This document shows positions 8,301 through 17,685 of a DNA stretch of 64,000 nt, piece by piece. Source of the stretch: Alistipes sp. (GTDB taxonomy: Bacteria > Bacteroidota > Bacteroidia > Bacteroidales > Rikenellaceae); contig JAGBFA010000007.1 of NCBI GenBank assembly GCA_017936685.1, positions 1 through 64,000 of the forward strand, given 5' to 3'. Each line of letters begins with the position of its first letter. Position 1 is the first letter of the stretch. Under the pieces are notes generated by a model. It made no database searches, had not been told where the DNA came from, and saw only the letters and a program-made list of their open reading frames with translations. A program made the translations under genes and the position numbers.

Positions 8301-9594
8301 CCGTAAGGTCCATGCCCGAGAACAGATCGTAGTAAGGCATGTTGAATATGCCGTCGTTGCCCGTAAGATAGGTCGGCACGAACAGCACCTTCACGCGCGA
8401 AGCCTTCGTCGAGAGTATGCTGCCCTCGATGCTCTGGCACACGGCGTCCCACGCCTCGTTCTCGATGTTGTGTGTCAGGAAACGCTTTTGCGACGGATCG
8501 ATCGGCTTCGAAGGATCCTGCAAGTGCGCCTGCAAATCGACGCGCATGCCCACCGTTGCGGCCGGCACGGCTATGACAGCCAGCACCTCACGGTCGTCCG
8601 TTTCGCGCATGGCCAGCTGCTTCAATGCCTCCAAGAATACGTCGATACCCTTGTTGCGGAACTCGTAGCGTCCGCTGGTAGCCACGATCAGCGGCTCCTT
8701 CTCGAACTTGTGATCCCATGCCGCCTCGGCCACGGCGATCATCTTCTCGCGTGCCTGACGACGCTTCTGCGCAAGCACATCGTCCTCGGGCACGAATCCG
8801 TTTTCGAAACCGTTGGGCGTGATGCGCGTCACCTCGCGGCCGAGCAGATACTTGCACTCGTTGGCCGTGATGTCGCTCACCGTGAGGAATGCATCGGCGT
8901 ATGTAGCCGCAGCCTTCTCTATCGAGTGTTTGGCCAGCACGTTGAACTGACGCGCCAGATCGTCGGCGTTGAACTTGTGAAGATCGTTGTAGAGGGGCAG
9001 ACGGTTGCCGGCAATGCAGCGGCCTATGACCGTAGCGTGGGTCGAAAAGACCGTGGCCACATAAGGCGCGTTGTTGCGCAGATGCAGGCTACCCGCCGAG
9101 GTCATCCACTCGTGGAAGTGAGCCACCACCTTATCGGTGGCAGCGCAGAAGTGCTCGACGTAAGAGGTGATCACCTCGCCGGCGGCATAGCCGAACAGAA
9201 CCGGCTCGATATAGTCCCACTGACCCGATATCGAATCGACGTGATACCCGTCCCACAACTTCTTCAATATCTCGTCCTTCTGGCCGAAGAACGACTTGAA
9301 ATCGACGAGTATGGCTATGGGTGAGCTTTCGATCTTCCAGCGGCCGATACGCACACGTATGCCCGTGGCATACAACGACTCGCGCCACGCGCTCATCAGC
9401 GTCGGGTCCTCGTCGAACTCGGGGTTGCCGCCGTCCTGCGTGAAGTCGGGACCGATGGTTATGTATTTATCGCCCATTCGGCGAACCACGGTAGAGGCCT
9501 TTGTGGCAATCACCGTATGTATTCCGCCGACCTTGTTGCAAACCTCCCAACTCACCTCAAAGAGGAAATCGGGAGCCAGATTGACATTACTCAT
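5347..9594 (-). CDS. Fusion of GT3 glycogen synthase and GT35 alpha-glucan phosphorylase
   Basis: A 1415-residue two-enzyme protein. Residues about 1-560 are a GT3 (eukaryotic-type) glycogen synthase: the start FEVSWEVCNKVGGIHTVI matches the family N-terminus, and YYEPWGYTPLESVAFG (about 430-446) carries the catalytic glutamate motif. Residues about 575-1415 are a DUF3417/GT35 alpha-glucan phosphorylase, with NLWWCWTPAARDLF at the domain start, FSMEYGLHSSLKIYSGGLG, and EASGTSGEKCVMNG, whose lysine (about 1169) is the expected pyridoxal-phosphate site. One polypeptide thus pairs elongation with phosphorolysis. It is cytoplasmic and the first gene of the block, with a good promoter 72 bp upstream. 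Such fusions occur in other Bacteroidota, and nothing suggests an assembly artefact. Confidence 0.92.
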   Translation of the reverse strand: MSNVNLAPDFLFEVSWEVCNKVGGIHTVIATKASTVVRRMGDKYITIGPDFTQDGGNPEFDEDPTLMSAWRESLYATGIRVRIGRWKIESSPIAILVDFKSFFGQKDEILKKLWDGYHVDSISGQWDYIEPVLFGYAAGEVITSYVEHFCAATDKVVAHFHEWMTSAGSLHLRNNAPYVATVFSTHATVIGRCIAGNRLPLYNDLHKFNADDLARQFNVLAKHSIEKAAATYADAFLTVSDITANECKYLLGREVTRITPNGFENGFVPEDDVLAQKRRQAREKMIAVAEAAWDHKFEKEPLIVATSGRYEFRNKGIDVFLEALKQLAMRETDDREVLAVIAVPAATVGMRVDLQAHLQDPSKPIDPSQKRFLTHNIENEAWDAVCQSIEGSILSTKASRVKVLFVPTYLTGNDGIFNMPYYDLFSGMDLTVFASYYEPWGYTPLESVAFGVPTVTTTLSGFGMWVSKQSHHGGVDVIRRDDYNEREVALEITDTIKRYLDMSAEEYASLSASAKEVSHTALWSKLYAEYEQAYEEAIDNSISRTNRVVLDGGAKDEQINFVRQQLTSNRPSWHRLMVEKSIPERLKPLEELARNLWWCWTPAARDLFEYADEKLWVEVDRNPIVLLDKLSVERLKQLSADAGFLEKMDEVYKQFTEYMSEKPSPESAKIAYFSMEYGLHSSLKIYSGGLGILAGDYLKEASDRNVPMVAVGLLYRYGYFTQRLSAQGEQEAAYEAQNFTKLPISPVRDEDGNWISIQIAFPGRSLSARVWRCQVGRTDLFLLDADYEANLEEDRQVTYYLYGGDWENRLKQEILLGVGGIRALVKMGIKQQVYHCNEGHAAFIGIERIRNLIAKKRLSFSEALEVIRSSSLFTTHTPVPAGHDAFPEAMLRQYMSHYPDVLGITWDQFINLGKTNPNDPGEKFSMSVLACNLSQEVNGVSWLHGEVSKDILGNMWPGYFKNELHIGYVTNGVHFPTWTASNLRRLYAKYFPEGFEGHTYNIPAWQKVHEIEDETLWRERMALKTRLIDHIRKRFSDPTQVRLESPRQMVQVVEGIKPDVLTIGFARRFATYKRAYLLFTNLDRLSAIVNNKERPVQFIFAGKAHPNDKPGQDLIKRIVEVSAMPQFVGKILFLQNYDMELARRMVQGVDVWLNTPTRPLEASGTSGEKCVMNGVMQFSVLDGWWVEGYKKGAGWCLPMERTYANQGFQDELDAEMIYNTIEEQIVPLYYDRAKDGIPHNWVESVKRCIADIASNFTTNRMLIDYEERFYNKLAERKELMLADNYMLARRIAAWKRKVSAAWDSVKILDVKRAEIESEVIFVGSKYRFEITLDLANLSKEDIGAELVVAKQIEAGQGANVVETQQLELQSVNGSTVVMALDYSPQHTGSFDVALRVYPRNEHLPYRMDFALVKWA

Positions 9595-9662
9595 ACTCCG
9601 TTATTGTTATTTATTTTCGTTATTAATTATTTGCAAATTATTTGCAGAAATTTTTCCCCGTG

Positions 9663-9694
9663 CAAAGGTAATACAAATATTTAATAAAGAACAA
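9663..9694 (-). promoter_or_regulatory. Bacteroidota-type promoter for the glycogen fusion gene
   Basis: On the minus strand the -7 box TACCTTTG (9663-9670) lies 21 bp from a -33 TTG (9692-9694), matching the TTG-N19..21-TAnnTTTG pattern of Bacteroidota sigma-ABfr promoters. It would give a leader of about 60 nt. Confidence 0.7.
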
Positions 9695-9939
9695 CCTTTT
9701 TAAAATTATTTAATATCATTTTTCGACAATCGCTCCGCTACGGCTCTCTCGACGGTGTGCGGCAGGCTAAAATTTAATCTTTCCGTAACATAGCCCACCC
9801 CGACGACCAACAAAAGATATGCAAAAACCGGCACCCGCAGCCGACAACAAGAACAATGGCTAAACCTGTCGCGACAACCCCGCCCGTCACCCCGAGCAGT
9901 GTGTTTTGCACGCGCACGGGAGTCTCCGGACACATTTCT
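9695..9939. other. Spacer without a supported gene
   Basis: AT-rich up to about 9720, then GC-rich. A 61-codon minus-strand frame (9774-9959) has one hydrophobic stretch (VVATGLAIVLVVGCGC), but its start lies inside a repeat module and it has no recognisable start signal. It may be a relic of a small membrane protein. Nothing else is seen. Confidence 0.5.
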
Positions 9940-10614
9940 GTCACTCCGAGGGAGGGCATAGCCCGACCGTGGGAGTCTCGCGGTCGGGAGCGTATTTGCC
10001 GCGCAGGTGTTTGCCGACCAAAAGAGAGATTCTCACGTCGCGATTTGCAATCGCATAACCTATATCGACCACAGAGCGACGGCTTACGCCGTTATACAAT
10101 TCTGACCCTCCCCAAACCCCTCCCTCGGGAGGGAAAACCAATGTCAACCACAAAGCGACGGCTTGCGCCGTTATACAATTCTGACCCTCCCCTAAATCCC
10201 CTCCTCGGAGGGGACTTGGGTCGCGCGATTTATCGCGCTCCATGTGGGGCGTGGCAGGCTAAGTTACGCGTCCCGGGTGGGGCATTGGCAGGTTCTTGTC
10301 ATTCTGAACGTCAGTGAAGAATCTGGTTGGGGAAGACAAAACCGTCAGACTGTCACTCCGAGGAGCCGCAGGCGACGTGGAAGTCTCGCGGTCGGGAGCA
10401 CAGTTTGTCAAACAAAAGAGATTCTCACGTCGGACGTTCCGTCCTCCTCAGAATGACAGAACGGGCATGTCATGTTGAGCGCAGCGAAACATCTGGTTGG
10501 GAAAGATTAGGCTTGTCTTCTTCGCACATCGTCCACAACCAGATTCTTCGTTGCACTACGTTTCACTCAGAATGACAAGACGATGGAAATAGTCAACAAA
10601 GCACTATGCGCCAA
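9940..10614. repeat. Interspersed repeat block R2
   Basis: Three kinds of module are stacked here. First, a CACTCCGAGG/GGGAGTCTC arm with its facing GAGATTCTCACGTCGCG arm (about 9940-10050). Second, two direct copies of 'GCGACGGCTT(A/G)CGCCGTTATACAATTCTGACCCTCCCC' (about 10077 and 10155) running into 'CGCGCGATTTATCGCGCTCCATGTGGGGCGTGGCAGGCT'. Third, further arms and GAAGAATCTGG modules (about 10296-10580) ending in the linker before element B. No gene. Confidence 0.8.
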
Positions 10615-10737
10615 TTTTTCGTCAAAAGGCGTTAGTTACAAGCCGCACGTGAAAAATCCGCAGATGGGCTGTACTCGGCGTACTGCCCATTTGCGGATTC
10701 GAACGAGGCGCAGGAAATGACGCCTTTTCACGAAAAA
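10615..10737. repeat. Stop-codon-abutting palindromic element, copy B
   Basis: Outer arms TTTTTCGTCAAAAGGCGTTAG and (facing) TTTTTCGTGAAAAGGCGTCAT. The inner stem AATCCGCAGATGGGC pairs with GCCCATTTGCGGATT around GTACTCGGCGTAC. Compared with copy A, almost every inner-stem base has changed on both sides, so pairing is kept, including the G.T at pair seven. The right end at 10737 touches the TAA stop of the glutamine synthetase gene with no gap. Confidence 0.82.
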
Positions 10738-12912
10738 TTACCGTAGGAAGAGGAGCTCGCGATACTTAGGCAGCGGCCATAACTGATCGTCGACAATCTC
10801 TTCGAGCTTATCGATGTGAGTGCGAATGTCGTCGAGATAGATGGCGACGGTGTCGTGATAGGCAATGGCCTTGGCGCGTTCATCGGAAAGACGGTTGGCT
10901 ACCTTGCGGGCATCGATCATCTCGCCGCACAGGGCTTGTATGGCAGCGGTATGGGTCTGTATGCGCTTGATCAGCTCTATGTCGGAGGTGGCGGGAATGC
11001 CTAACTCTTTCATTTTGTAGGCCTTGTCGAGAAGCATGCCCTCGTATTTGGAGGCGATGGGCAGAATGTGGTTCATGGCCAAATCGCCCAGCACGCGCGC
11101 CTCGATCTGAATCTTCTTGGTGTAGGTCTCCCACTTGACCTCGGTGCGCGCCTCGACCTCGACACGGTTGTAGACACCCATGCGCTCGAACATCTCGATG
11201 GTGGCCTTGTCGAGATAGCGGTCGAAGATCAGCGGCGTAGAGGTCTGGCAGTCGAGTCCGCGCGCCGCCGCCTCGGTCTTCCACTCCTCGGAGTAGCCGT
11301 TGCCGTCGAAGTGTATGGGGCGGCTCTGCTTGATCATGCGCTTCAACACCTCGTATATGGCGCGCTCCTTACGCTTGCCCGACTCGATGAGGGCATCGAC
11401 CTCGCGCTTGAAGTCGGTGAGCTGCTCGGCCACTATCGTATTGAGTACGATCATGGCCTCGGCGCAGTTGTCCGACGAGCCGACGGCGCGGAACTCGAAG
11501 CGGTTGCCGGTGAAGGCGAAGGGCGAGGTGCGGTTGCGGTCGGTGTTGTCAAGGAAGATGCTCGGTATGTGCTGCACGCCGCTCATCTTGAACACGTTTT
11601 TGGCATCGAAGCGGATCGTGTCGTCGCTTCGGCTGTGCTCCAACTTGTCGAGCACGGTCGAGATCTGTGTGCCGAGGAATGTCGATATGATGGCCGGAGG
11701 TGCCTCGTTGGCACCCAGACGATGGGCGTTGGTGGCACTCATGATGGAGGCTTTGAGCAATCCGTTGTGACGATGCACGGCCGATATGACGTTCACCAGG
11801 AAGGTGATGAATTGCAGGTTCTCGGCCGGAGTGCGGCCGGGGCCGATAAGGTTCACGCCCGTGTCGGTGCCGATCGACCAGTTGCAGTGCTTGCCCGAGC
11901 CGTTGATACCCTTGAAGGGCTTCTCGTGCAGCAGCACGCGGAAGTTGTGGCGGCGCGCCACCTTATCCATAATGGTCATCAGCAGCTGGTTGTGGTCGTT
12001 GGCCAGATTGGTCTGCTCGTAGACCGGAGCCAGCTCGAACTGATTGGGTGCCACCTCGTTGTGGCGTGTCTTCAACGGAATACCCAGCATCAGGCACTCA
12101 TACTCCAAATCGCGCATGAACGACATCACGCGCTCGGGTATGGCTCCGAAATAGTGATCTTCCAGCTGCTGGTTCTTGGCCGACTCGTGTCCCATCAGGG
12201 TACGTCCCGTCAGCATCAGATCGGGGCGCACGGCCCACAGACTCTCGTCGACGAGGAAATACTCCTGCTCCCAGCCCAGATACGAGAAGACCCTCTCGAC
12301 CGACTTGTCGAAATAGCGGCACACCTCCGTTGCGGCGCGGTCGATGGCCGAGATCGAGCGCAGCAGAGGCATCTTGTAGTCGAGAGCCTCACCCGTATAG
12401 GAGATGAATATGGTGGGGATACAGAGCGTCGTGCCGACGATGAATGCCGGAGAGGCGGGGTCCCAGGCCGAGTAGCCGCGCGCCTCGAACGTGTTGCGTA
12501 TGCCGCCGCTCGGGAACGACGATGCGTCCGGCTCCTGCTGCACGAGCAGCTTGCCCGAGAACTCCTCCAACACGCCGCCGGCCGAATCCGGCTCCGAGAA
12601 GGAGTCGTGCTTCTCGGCTGTACCGCCGGTCAGGGGCTGAAACCAGTGGGTATAGTGGTCGGCACCGTTGTCGAGTGCCCACTGGCGCATGCCGGCCGCA
12701 ATGCTGTCGGCGATATCGAGCGTCAGCGGAGTGCCGTTCTCCATGGTGTCGATCAGGGCATCGTAGGTCTGTTTGTTGAGATATTTACGCATCACACCGC
12801 GGCCGAACACCTTTGCCCCGAAGTAGTCCGAGGGCTGTTTGCCCGGTGCCTTCACGTCGACCGCCTTGTGAGAGATGGCGGCATCGACCATTTTAAAACG
12901 CAACAATGACAT
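10738..12912 (-). CDS. glnN: Type III glutamine synthetase (GlnN)
   Basis: Forms glutamine from glutamate, ammonia and ATP in the cytoplasm. I place the start at ATG 12912 (MSLLRFKMVDAAIS), giving 724 residues, the usual GlnN length. An upstream extension to 13068 would run through promoter-like AT-rich sequence and adds a Phe/Tyr/Lys-rich stretch unlike the family. Type III hallmarks include FQPLTGGTAEKHDSF near the N-terminus, YFLVDE, LKTRHNEVAPNQFELAP, and HEKPFKGINGSGKHCNWS. The gene stands alone, with palindromic element B abutting its stop. Nitrogen-responsive control is likely for the family, but no operator is visible. Confidence 0.95.
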   Translation of the reverse strand: MSLLRFKMVDAAISHKAVDVKAPGKQPSDYFGAKVFGRGVMRKYLNKQTYDALIDTMENGTPLTLDIADSIAAGMRQWALDNGADHYTHWFQPLTGGTAEKHDSFSEPDSAGGVLEEFSGKLLVQQEPDASSFPSGGIRNTFEARGYSAWDPASPAFIVGTTLCIPTIFISYTGEALDYKMPLLRSISAIDRAATEVCRYFDKSVERVFSYLGWEQEYFLVDESLWAVRPDLMLTGRTLMGHESAKNQQLEDHYFGAIPERVMSFMRDLEYECLMLGIPLKTRHNEVAPNQFELAPVYEQTNLANDHNQLLMTIMDKVARRHNFRVLLHEKPFKGINGSGKHCNWSIGTDTGVNLIGPGRTPAENLQFITFLVNVISAVHRHNGLLKASIMSATNAHRLGANEAPPAIISTFLGTQISTVLDKLEHSRSDDTIRFDAKNVFKMSGVQHIPSIFLDNTDRNRTSPFAFTGNRFEFRAVGSSDNCAEAMIVLNTIVAEQLTDFKREVDALIESGKRKERAIYEVLKRMIKQSRPIHFDGNGYSEEWKTEAAARGLDCQTSTPLIFDRYLDKATIEMFERMGVYNRVEVEARTEVKWETYTKKIQIEARVLGDLAMNHILPIASKYEGMLLDKAYKMKELGIPATSDIELIKRIQTHTAAIQALCGEMIDARKVANRLSDERAKAIAYHDTVAIYLDDIRTHIDKLEEIVDDQLWPLPKYRELLFLR

Positions 12913-12963
12913 AATTCGATTCGAGTTTAATAAATTATAGATTTTATCAAAAATCCAACGATG

Positions 12964-12971
12964 CAAAGGTA
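12964..12971 (-). promoter_or_regulatory. -7 box upstream of glnN
   Basis: Minus-strand TACCTTTG, followed by GCAT as at the glycogen promoter, 52 bp above the chosen glnN start. No clear -33 TTTG lies at the right distance, so an activator may be needed, or the site may be fortuitous. It argues for the shorter glnN start, because it would lie inside the longer reading frame. Confidence 0.45.
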
Positions 12972-13229
12972 TGAACAAATATCTGTCAGTTTTCCGAAAA
13001 CAGTCATATTTTTTCAACACTTTATCAAATATCACCGTTGATTTTCCGCAATCATAGTAAAAACACATGATGATTTTCGCAAAACCGTGTTAAAAAATCG
13101 CCACTTCCTACAAATTACCGATTTTGCAAAATCGAATATTTCGCAGGAAAATAGGAATATTTTTCAACTATAACACCACAAACACACATATCAAAAGATC
13201 GGACACTGTTAATTTTATAACAATTTTAC

Positions 13230-13259
13230 TTTGTTTTTGATTATAATTTCGTAACTTTG
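13230..13259 (+). promoter_or_regulatory. Promoter of the methylmalonyl-CoA mutase operon
   Basis: TTTG (13230-13233), 18 bp, then TAACTTTG (13252-13259), 88 bp before mutA. The surrounding 12913-13347 spacer is strongly AT-rich and separates two divergent genes. Nothing else is recognised in it. Confidence 0.65.
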
Positions 13260-13347
13260 TATGATTATTTATTAAGGTATTGCAGAAAATAACGAAACTT
13301 TAACATAAAACTTTCACTTAACAATTTAATTAAACTCTAAAACAGTT

Positions 13348-15195
13348 ATGGCAAATACCAAAGAAAAGTTGTTTACGGAGTTCCCGCCGGTCAGCACCGA
13401 GCAGTGGGAGGCCGCGATAACAACCGACCTTAAAGGCGCGGATTACGAGCGCAAATTGGTATGGAAAACGGGCGAGGGCTTCAACGTCCGTCCCTACTAT
13501 CGTGCCGAGAATCTGGAAGGCGTGGACTTCCTCGGCTCTCAGGCCGGCGAGTTTCCCTTCGTAAGAGGCACGCACAACCACAACAAGTGGCTCGTGCACC
13601 AGACCATTGCGGTCAAGTGCCCCGAGGAGGCCAACAAGACGGCACTCAAACTCCTCAACTCGGGAGTCGATTCGCTCGGCTTCTGCATAGGCGAGGCGGA
13701 GGTAACGGAGCAGTACCTCGAAACGCTGCTCAACGAGATCCATCTGCCCGCCATCGAGCTGACGCTCTGCGGCAAGCAGGTATCGGCCTTGGTGGAGCCG
13801 GTTCTGGCATACGCCCAGAAGAAGGGCGTGGCAAAAGAGGAGTTGCACGTCAACTTCTGCATCGATCCCATCATCGGCGACCTGTCGGTCAAGGGTGACT
13901 TCTGCTGCCACACCGGCGAGAAGTGCTTCGCACGCATCGCCGAGCTTATAAAGGCTACCGCCGAGTACAAGCACGTGCGTCTTGTAAACGTATCGGGTGC
14001 CACGTTCAGCAACGCCGGCTCGACCATCGTCGAGGAGCTGGCATTCACCCTGTCGGCCGCTCACGAGTACATAGTACGTCTGATGGAGTTAGGACTGACG
14101 ATCGACCAGGTGGCACGCAAGATCCGCTTCTCATTCGCCGTCACGTCTAATTACTTCCTCGAAATGGCCAAGTTCCGCGCCGCACGTCTGCTGTGGGCCA
14201 ACATCGTCAAGGCATACGCACCCGAGAAGAAGTGCTCGTGCAAGATGTTCGCACACGCCACCACTTCGACCTGGAACCAGACCGTCTACGATCCCTATGT
14301 AAATATGCTGCGCGGCACCACCGAGGCCATGTCGGCTGCCATAGCCGGCGTACACTCGTTGGAGGTGACGCCGTTCGACTACGCCTTCGAGGCTCCCTCG
14401 GAGTTCTCGATGCGCATAGCCCGCAACGCCGAACTGCTGTTGAAGCACGAGGCGCATTTCGATCATGTGGTAGACCCCGCCGGAGGTTCGTACTATATCG
14501 AAAACCTCACCAAGAACATCGCCGAGCAGGCATGGGCACTGTTCCGCGAGATCGAGGATAAGGGCGGCTACATCGAGGCATTCCGCGCCGGCGTGATCGT
14601 CGAGAAGGTGAAGGCTTCGGCCGCAAACAAGGACAAGAACATCTCGTCGCGCCGTCTGATCCTGTTGGGTGCCAACCAGTACCCCAACTTCACAGAGGTT
14701 GCCGACAAGGCCGTCACCGAGCAGACCGTAACGCGCGCCTCGAACGAGGGCAACGTGCTGGTGCCCTACCGCGGTGCCATGGCCTTCGAGCAGATGCGTC
14801 TGTCGGTAGACCGCAGCGGCAAGACCCCCACGGCCTTCATGCTCACATGCGGCTCGCTGTCGATGGCACGCGCACGCGCACAGTTCTCTTGCAACTTCTT
14901 CGCCTGCGCAGGTATCCGCGTGGTGGACAATACGTTCTTCAAGTCGATCGAGGAGGGTGTCGAGGCAGCCGTTGCCTCTAAGGCCGACATCGTCGTTATC
15001 TGCTCGTCGGACGACGACTATGCAGAGCTGGCTCCCAAGATCAAGGAGCTGCTGGCCGACCGCGCCATTCTGGTGGTTGCCGGTGCTCCGGCATGCACAC
15101 CCGAGTTGGAGGCGCAGGGCATCACCAACTTCATCAACGTCAAGAGCAACGTATTGGAGACTTTGAAAGATTATTTGAAAAAACTGGGTATTTAA
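13348..15195 (+). CDS. mutA: Methylmalonyl-CoA mutase small subunit
   Basis: A 615-residue partner of MutB in the B12-dependent interconversion of succinyl-CoA and (R)-methylmalonyl-CoA, on the route to propionate. It has the mutase barrel domain (about 1-480; HATTSTWNQTVYDPYVNMLR aligns with the substrate-binding region) and a degenerate B12-binding-like C-terminal domain (about 490-615). As usual for the small subunit it lacks the DxHxxG cobalamin-ligand motif: the region reads MARARAQFSCNFFACAG. It is non-catalytic but needed for the heterodimer. mutB follows after 12 bp, clearly one operon. No epimerase or decarboxylase gene lies nearby. Confidence 0.95.
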   Translation: MANTKEKLFTEFPPVSTEQWEAAITTDLKGADYERKLVWKTGEGFNVRPYYRAENLEGVDFLGSQAGEFPFVRGTHNHNKWLVHQTIAVKCPEEANKTALKLLNSGVDSLGFCIGEAEVTEQYLETLLNEIHLPAIELTLCGKQVSALVEPVLAYAQKKGVAKEELHVNFCIDPIIGDLSVKGDFCCHTGEKCFARIAELIKATAEYKHVRLVNVSGATFSNAGSTIVEELAFTLSAAHEYIVRLMELGLTIDQVARKIRFSFAVTSNYFLEMAKFRAARLLWANIVKAYAPEKKCSCKMFAHATTSTWNQTVYDPYVNMLRGTTEAMSAAIAGVHSLEVTPFDYAFEAPSEFSMRIARNAELLLKHEAHFDHVVDPAGGSYYIENLTKNIAEQAWALFREIEDKGGYIEAFRAGVIVEKVKASAANKDKNISSRRLILLGANQYPNFTEVADKAVTEQTVTRASNEGNVLVPYRGAMAFEQMRLSVDRSGKTPTAFMLTCGSLSMARARAQFSCNFFACAGIRVVDNTFFKSIEEGVEAAVASKADIVVICSSDDDYAELAPKIKELLADRAILVVAGAPACTPELEAQGITNFINVKSNVLETLKDYLKKLGI

Positions 15196-15207
15196 CGAAA
15201 GTAAGCA

Positions 15208-17343
15208 ATGAGAGCAAAATTTTCAGAATTAGCATATAACGGCGTCGAGGGCAAAGCCTGCTGCGCCGATAAGAGCACTTCGCAGCAAGATTGGCTGACT
15301 GCCGAGAGAATACCCGTCAAGGTCGACTACACGGCAGAGGATCTGGAAGGCATGGAGCACCTCAACTATGCGGCCGGTATAGCTCCGTTCCTGCGCGGTC
15401 CCTACTCTACGATGTATGTGATGCGCCCGTGGACGATCCGTCAGTACGCAGGTTTCTCTACGGCCGAGGAGTCGAACGCATTCTACCGCCGCAACCTCGC
15501 CGCAGGACAGAAGGGTCTGTCGGTGGCATTCGACCTTGCTACGCACCGCGGCTACGACGCCGATCACCCGCGCGTAGTGGGCGACGTGGGTAAGGCCGGT
15601 GTGTCGATCTGCTCGGTCGAGGACATGAAGGTGCTGTTCAACGGCATTCCGCTCGACAAGATGTCGGTGTCGATGACCATGAACGGTGCCGTGCTGCCCG
15701 TATTGGCATTCTACATCGTAGCCGGTTTGGAGCAGGGCTGCACGCTCGACCAGCTGGCAGGTACGATCCAGAACGATATCCTCAAAGAGTTCATGGTGCG
15801 TAACACCTATATCTATCCGCCCGAGTTCTCGATGAAGATCATCGCCGACATATTCGAGTACACGTCGCAGAACATGCCCAAGTTCAACTCTATCTCGATC
15901 TCGGGCTACCACATGCAGGAGGCCGGTGCCACGGCCGACATCGAGCTGGCCTACACGCTGGCCGACGGTTTGGAGTATCTGCGCGCAGGTATCAACGCCG
16001 GCATGTCGATCGACGCGTTCGCACCGCGTCTGTCGTTCTTCTGGGCTATCGGCATGAACCACTTCATGGAGATCGCCAAGATGCGTGCCGCACGTCTGCT
16101 GTGGGCCAAGATCGTCAAGCAGTTCGATCCCAAGAATCCCAAGTCGCTGGCTCTGCGTACACACTGCCAGACCTCGGGCTGGTCGCTTACCGAGCAGGAT
16201 CCGTTCAACAACGTGGCACGTACTGCCATCGAGGCTATGGGTGCCGCTCTGGGTCACACTCAGTCACTGCACACCAACGCACTGGACGAGGCCATCGCAC
16301 TGCCGACCGACTTCTCGGCGCGTATCGCACGTAACACGCAGATCTACATTCAGGAGGAGACCAACGTATGCCGTTCGGTAGACCCGTGGGCAGGTTCTTA
16401 CTACGTGGAGTCGCTCACCAACGAGATCGCCCACAAGGCATGGGAGCATATCCAGGAGGTGGAGAAGCTCGGCGGTATGGCCAAGGCCATCGAGACGGGT
16501 ATTCCGAAGCTGCGTATCGAGGAGGCCGCCGCACGCAAGCAGGCGCGCATCGACTCGGGCAACGAGAAGATCATCGGCCTTAACGAGTTCCGTCTGGAAA
16601 AAGAGGCTCCGATCGACATTCTCGCCGTCGACAACACGGCCGTTCGCGAGAGCCAGATCAAGCGTTTGAAGGAGCTTCGCGCAACGCGCGACAACGCCGC
16701 CGTGGAGAAGGCTTTGGAGGCCATCACCGAGTGCGTGCGCACCGGCAAGGGCAACCTGCTGGCATTAGCCGTCGAGGCCGCCAAGGTTCGCGCCTCGCTG
16801 GGCGAGATCTCTGATGCCTGCGAGAAGGTCGTAGGCCGCTACAAGGCAGTCATAAGATTGAATTCAGGAGTATATAGCGCAGAAGTGAAATCGGATTCTC
16901 AGTTCGCGCACGCCAAGGAGCTGTGCGCACAGTTCGCAAAGAAAGAGGGTCGTCAGCCCCGTATCATGATCGCCAAGCTCGGTCAGGACGGCCACGACCG
17001 CGGTGCTAAGGTAGTAGCCACGGGCTATGCAGATATCGGCTTCGACGTCGATATGGGTCCGTTGTTCCAGACTCCGGAGGAGGCCGCCAAGCAGGCCGTC
17101 GAGAACGACGTTCACGTAGTGGGCGTATCGTCGCTTGCCGCAGGTCACCTGACGCTGGTTCCGCAGATCATCGCCGAGCTGAAGAAGTTAGGCCGCGAGG
17201 ACATCGTCGTTATCGTCGGCGGTGTGATCCCCGCACAGGACTACGATGAGCTCTATCGCGACGGTGCCGCCGCCATCTTCGGCCCCGGTACCCCCATCGC
17301 CGATGCGGCAATCAAGATCTTGGAGATCCTCATGGCCGAATAG
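15208..17343 (+). CDS. mutB: Methylmalonyl-CoA mutase large (catalytic) subunit
   Basis: A 711-residue catalytic subunit. The N-terminal TIM-barrel domain includes [17 protein letters not shown] and [19 protein letters not shown]. The C-terminal cobalamin-binding domain carries [17 protein letters not shown], where D594-G-H596 is the DxHxxG motif whose histidine ligates cobalt. Length and motifs are complete. It is the second gene of the mutAB operon, followed by a strong terminator at 17385-17418. In Bacteroidales the pair serves the succinate-to-propionate pathway. Confidence 0.97.
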   Translation: MRAKFSELAYNGVEGKACCADKSTSQQDWLTAERIPVKVDYTAEDLEGMEHLNYAAGIAPFLRGPYSTMYVMRPWTIRQYAGFSTAEESNAFYRRNLAAGQKGLSVAFDLATHRGYDADHPRVVGDVGKAGVSICSVEDMKVLFNGIPLDKMSVSMTMNGAVLPVLAFYIVAGLEQGCTLDQLAGTIQNDILKEFMVRNTYIYPPEFSMKIIADIFEYTSQNMPKFNSISISGYHMQEAGATADIELAYTLADGLEYLRAGINAGMSIDAFAPRLSFFWAIGMNHFMEIAKMRAARLLWAKIVKQFDPKNPKSLALRTHCQTSGWSLTEQDPFNNVARTAIEAMGAALGHTQSLHTNALDEAIALPTDFSARIARNTQIYIQEETNVCRSVDPWAGSYYVESLTNEIAHKAWEHIQEVEKLGGMAKAIETGIPKLRIEEAAARKQARIDSGNEKIIGLNEFRLEKEAPIDILAVDNTAVRESQIKRLKELRATRDNAAVEKALEAITECVRTGKGNLLALAVEAAKVRASLGEISDACEKVVGRYKAVIRLNSGVYSAEVKSDSQFAHAKELCAQFAKKEGRQPRIMIAKLGQDGHDRGAKVVATGYADIGFDVDMGPLFQTPEEAAKQAVENDVHVVGVSSLAAGHLTLVPQIIAELKKLGREDIVVIVGGVIPAQDYDELYRDGAAAIFGPGTPIADAAIKILEILMAE

Positions 17344-17384
17344 GCTCCACCCTCTGCTGCGGCCGCCGCGCCGCATAGATCAAG

Positions 17385-17418
17385 GAAGTGTGTCGAAAAT
17401 TTCGGCACACTTCTTTTT
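17385..17418 (+). terminator. Intrinsic terminator after mutB
   Basis: GAAGTGTGTCGAAA pairs with TTTCGGCACACTTC (one G.T pair) and is followed by TTTTT, 41 bp past the mutB stop. A canonical stem plus T-run. Confidence 0.9.
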
Positions 17419-17685
17419 GATATAAGTATGAACCACACAAAGCTGTCTCAGGCAATATCATGCAGAATATCGCCTCTGTATCTTTACTTATGCAACCCTA
17501 TGCCATGGCCGAGATGAGTATCCGGCGGCATGGATATTGTCCGGATATCATGTCGCACCGCTATCGCAACGTCGGTTTTACGCATGACCTAACGGCCACG
17601 GAGAGCCTTTACGAGAAAATATTTGCCGCATGGGAGCGATTTTTTATGCGGAAATTTGGAGATTTGATATTTTTTTATTAATTTA

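Noticed and set aside
9774-9959. 61-codon minus-strand frame with one hydrophobic stretch
   Set aside because: Its start is inside an interspersed repeat arm and no promoter or homologous feature is visible; at most a gene relic.
12913-13068. 52-codon N-terminal extension of the glutamine synthetase frame
   Set aside because: It crosses a -7 box and AT-rich spacer and encodes a sequence unlike GlnN N-termini; the shorter start gives the family length.
17460-17681. 73-codon plus-strand frame upstream of gap
   Set aside because: It overlaps the low-GC region running into the gap promoter and has no family likeness or conserved-looking composition.
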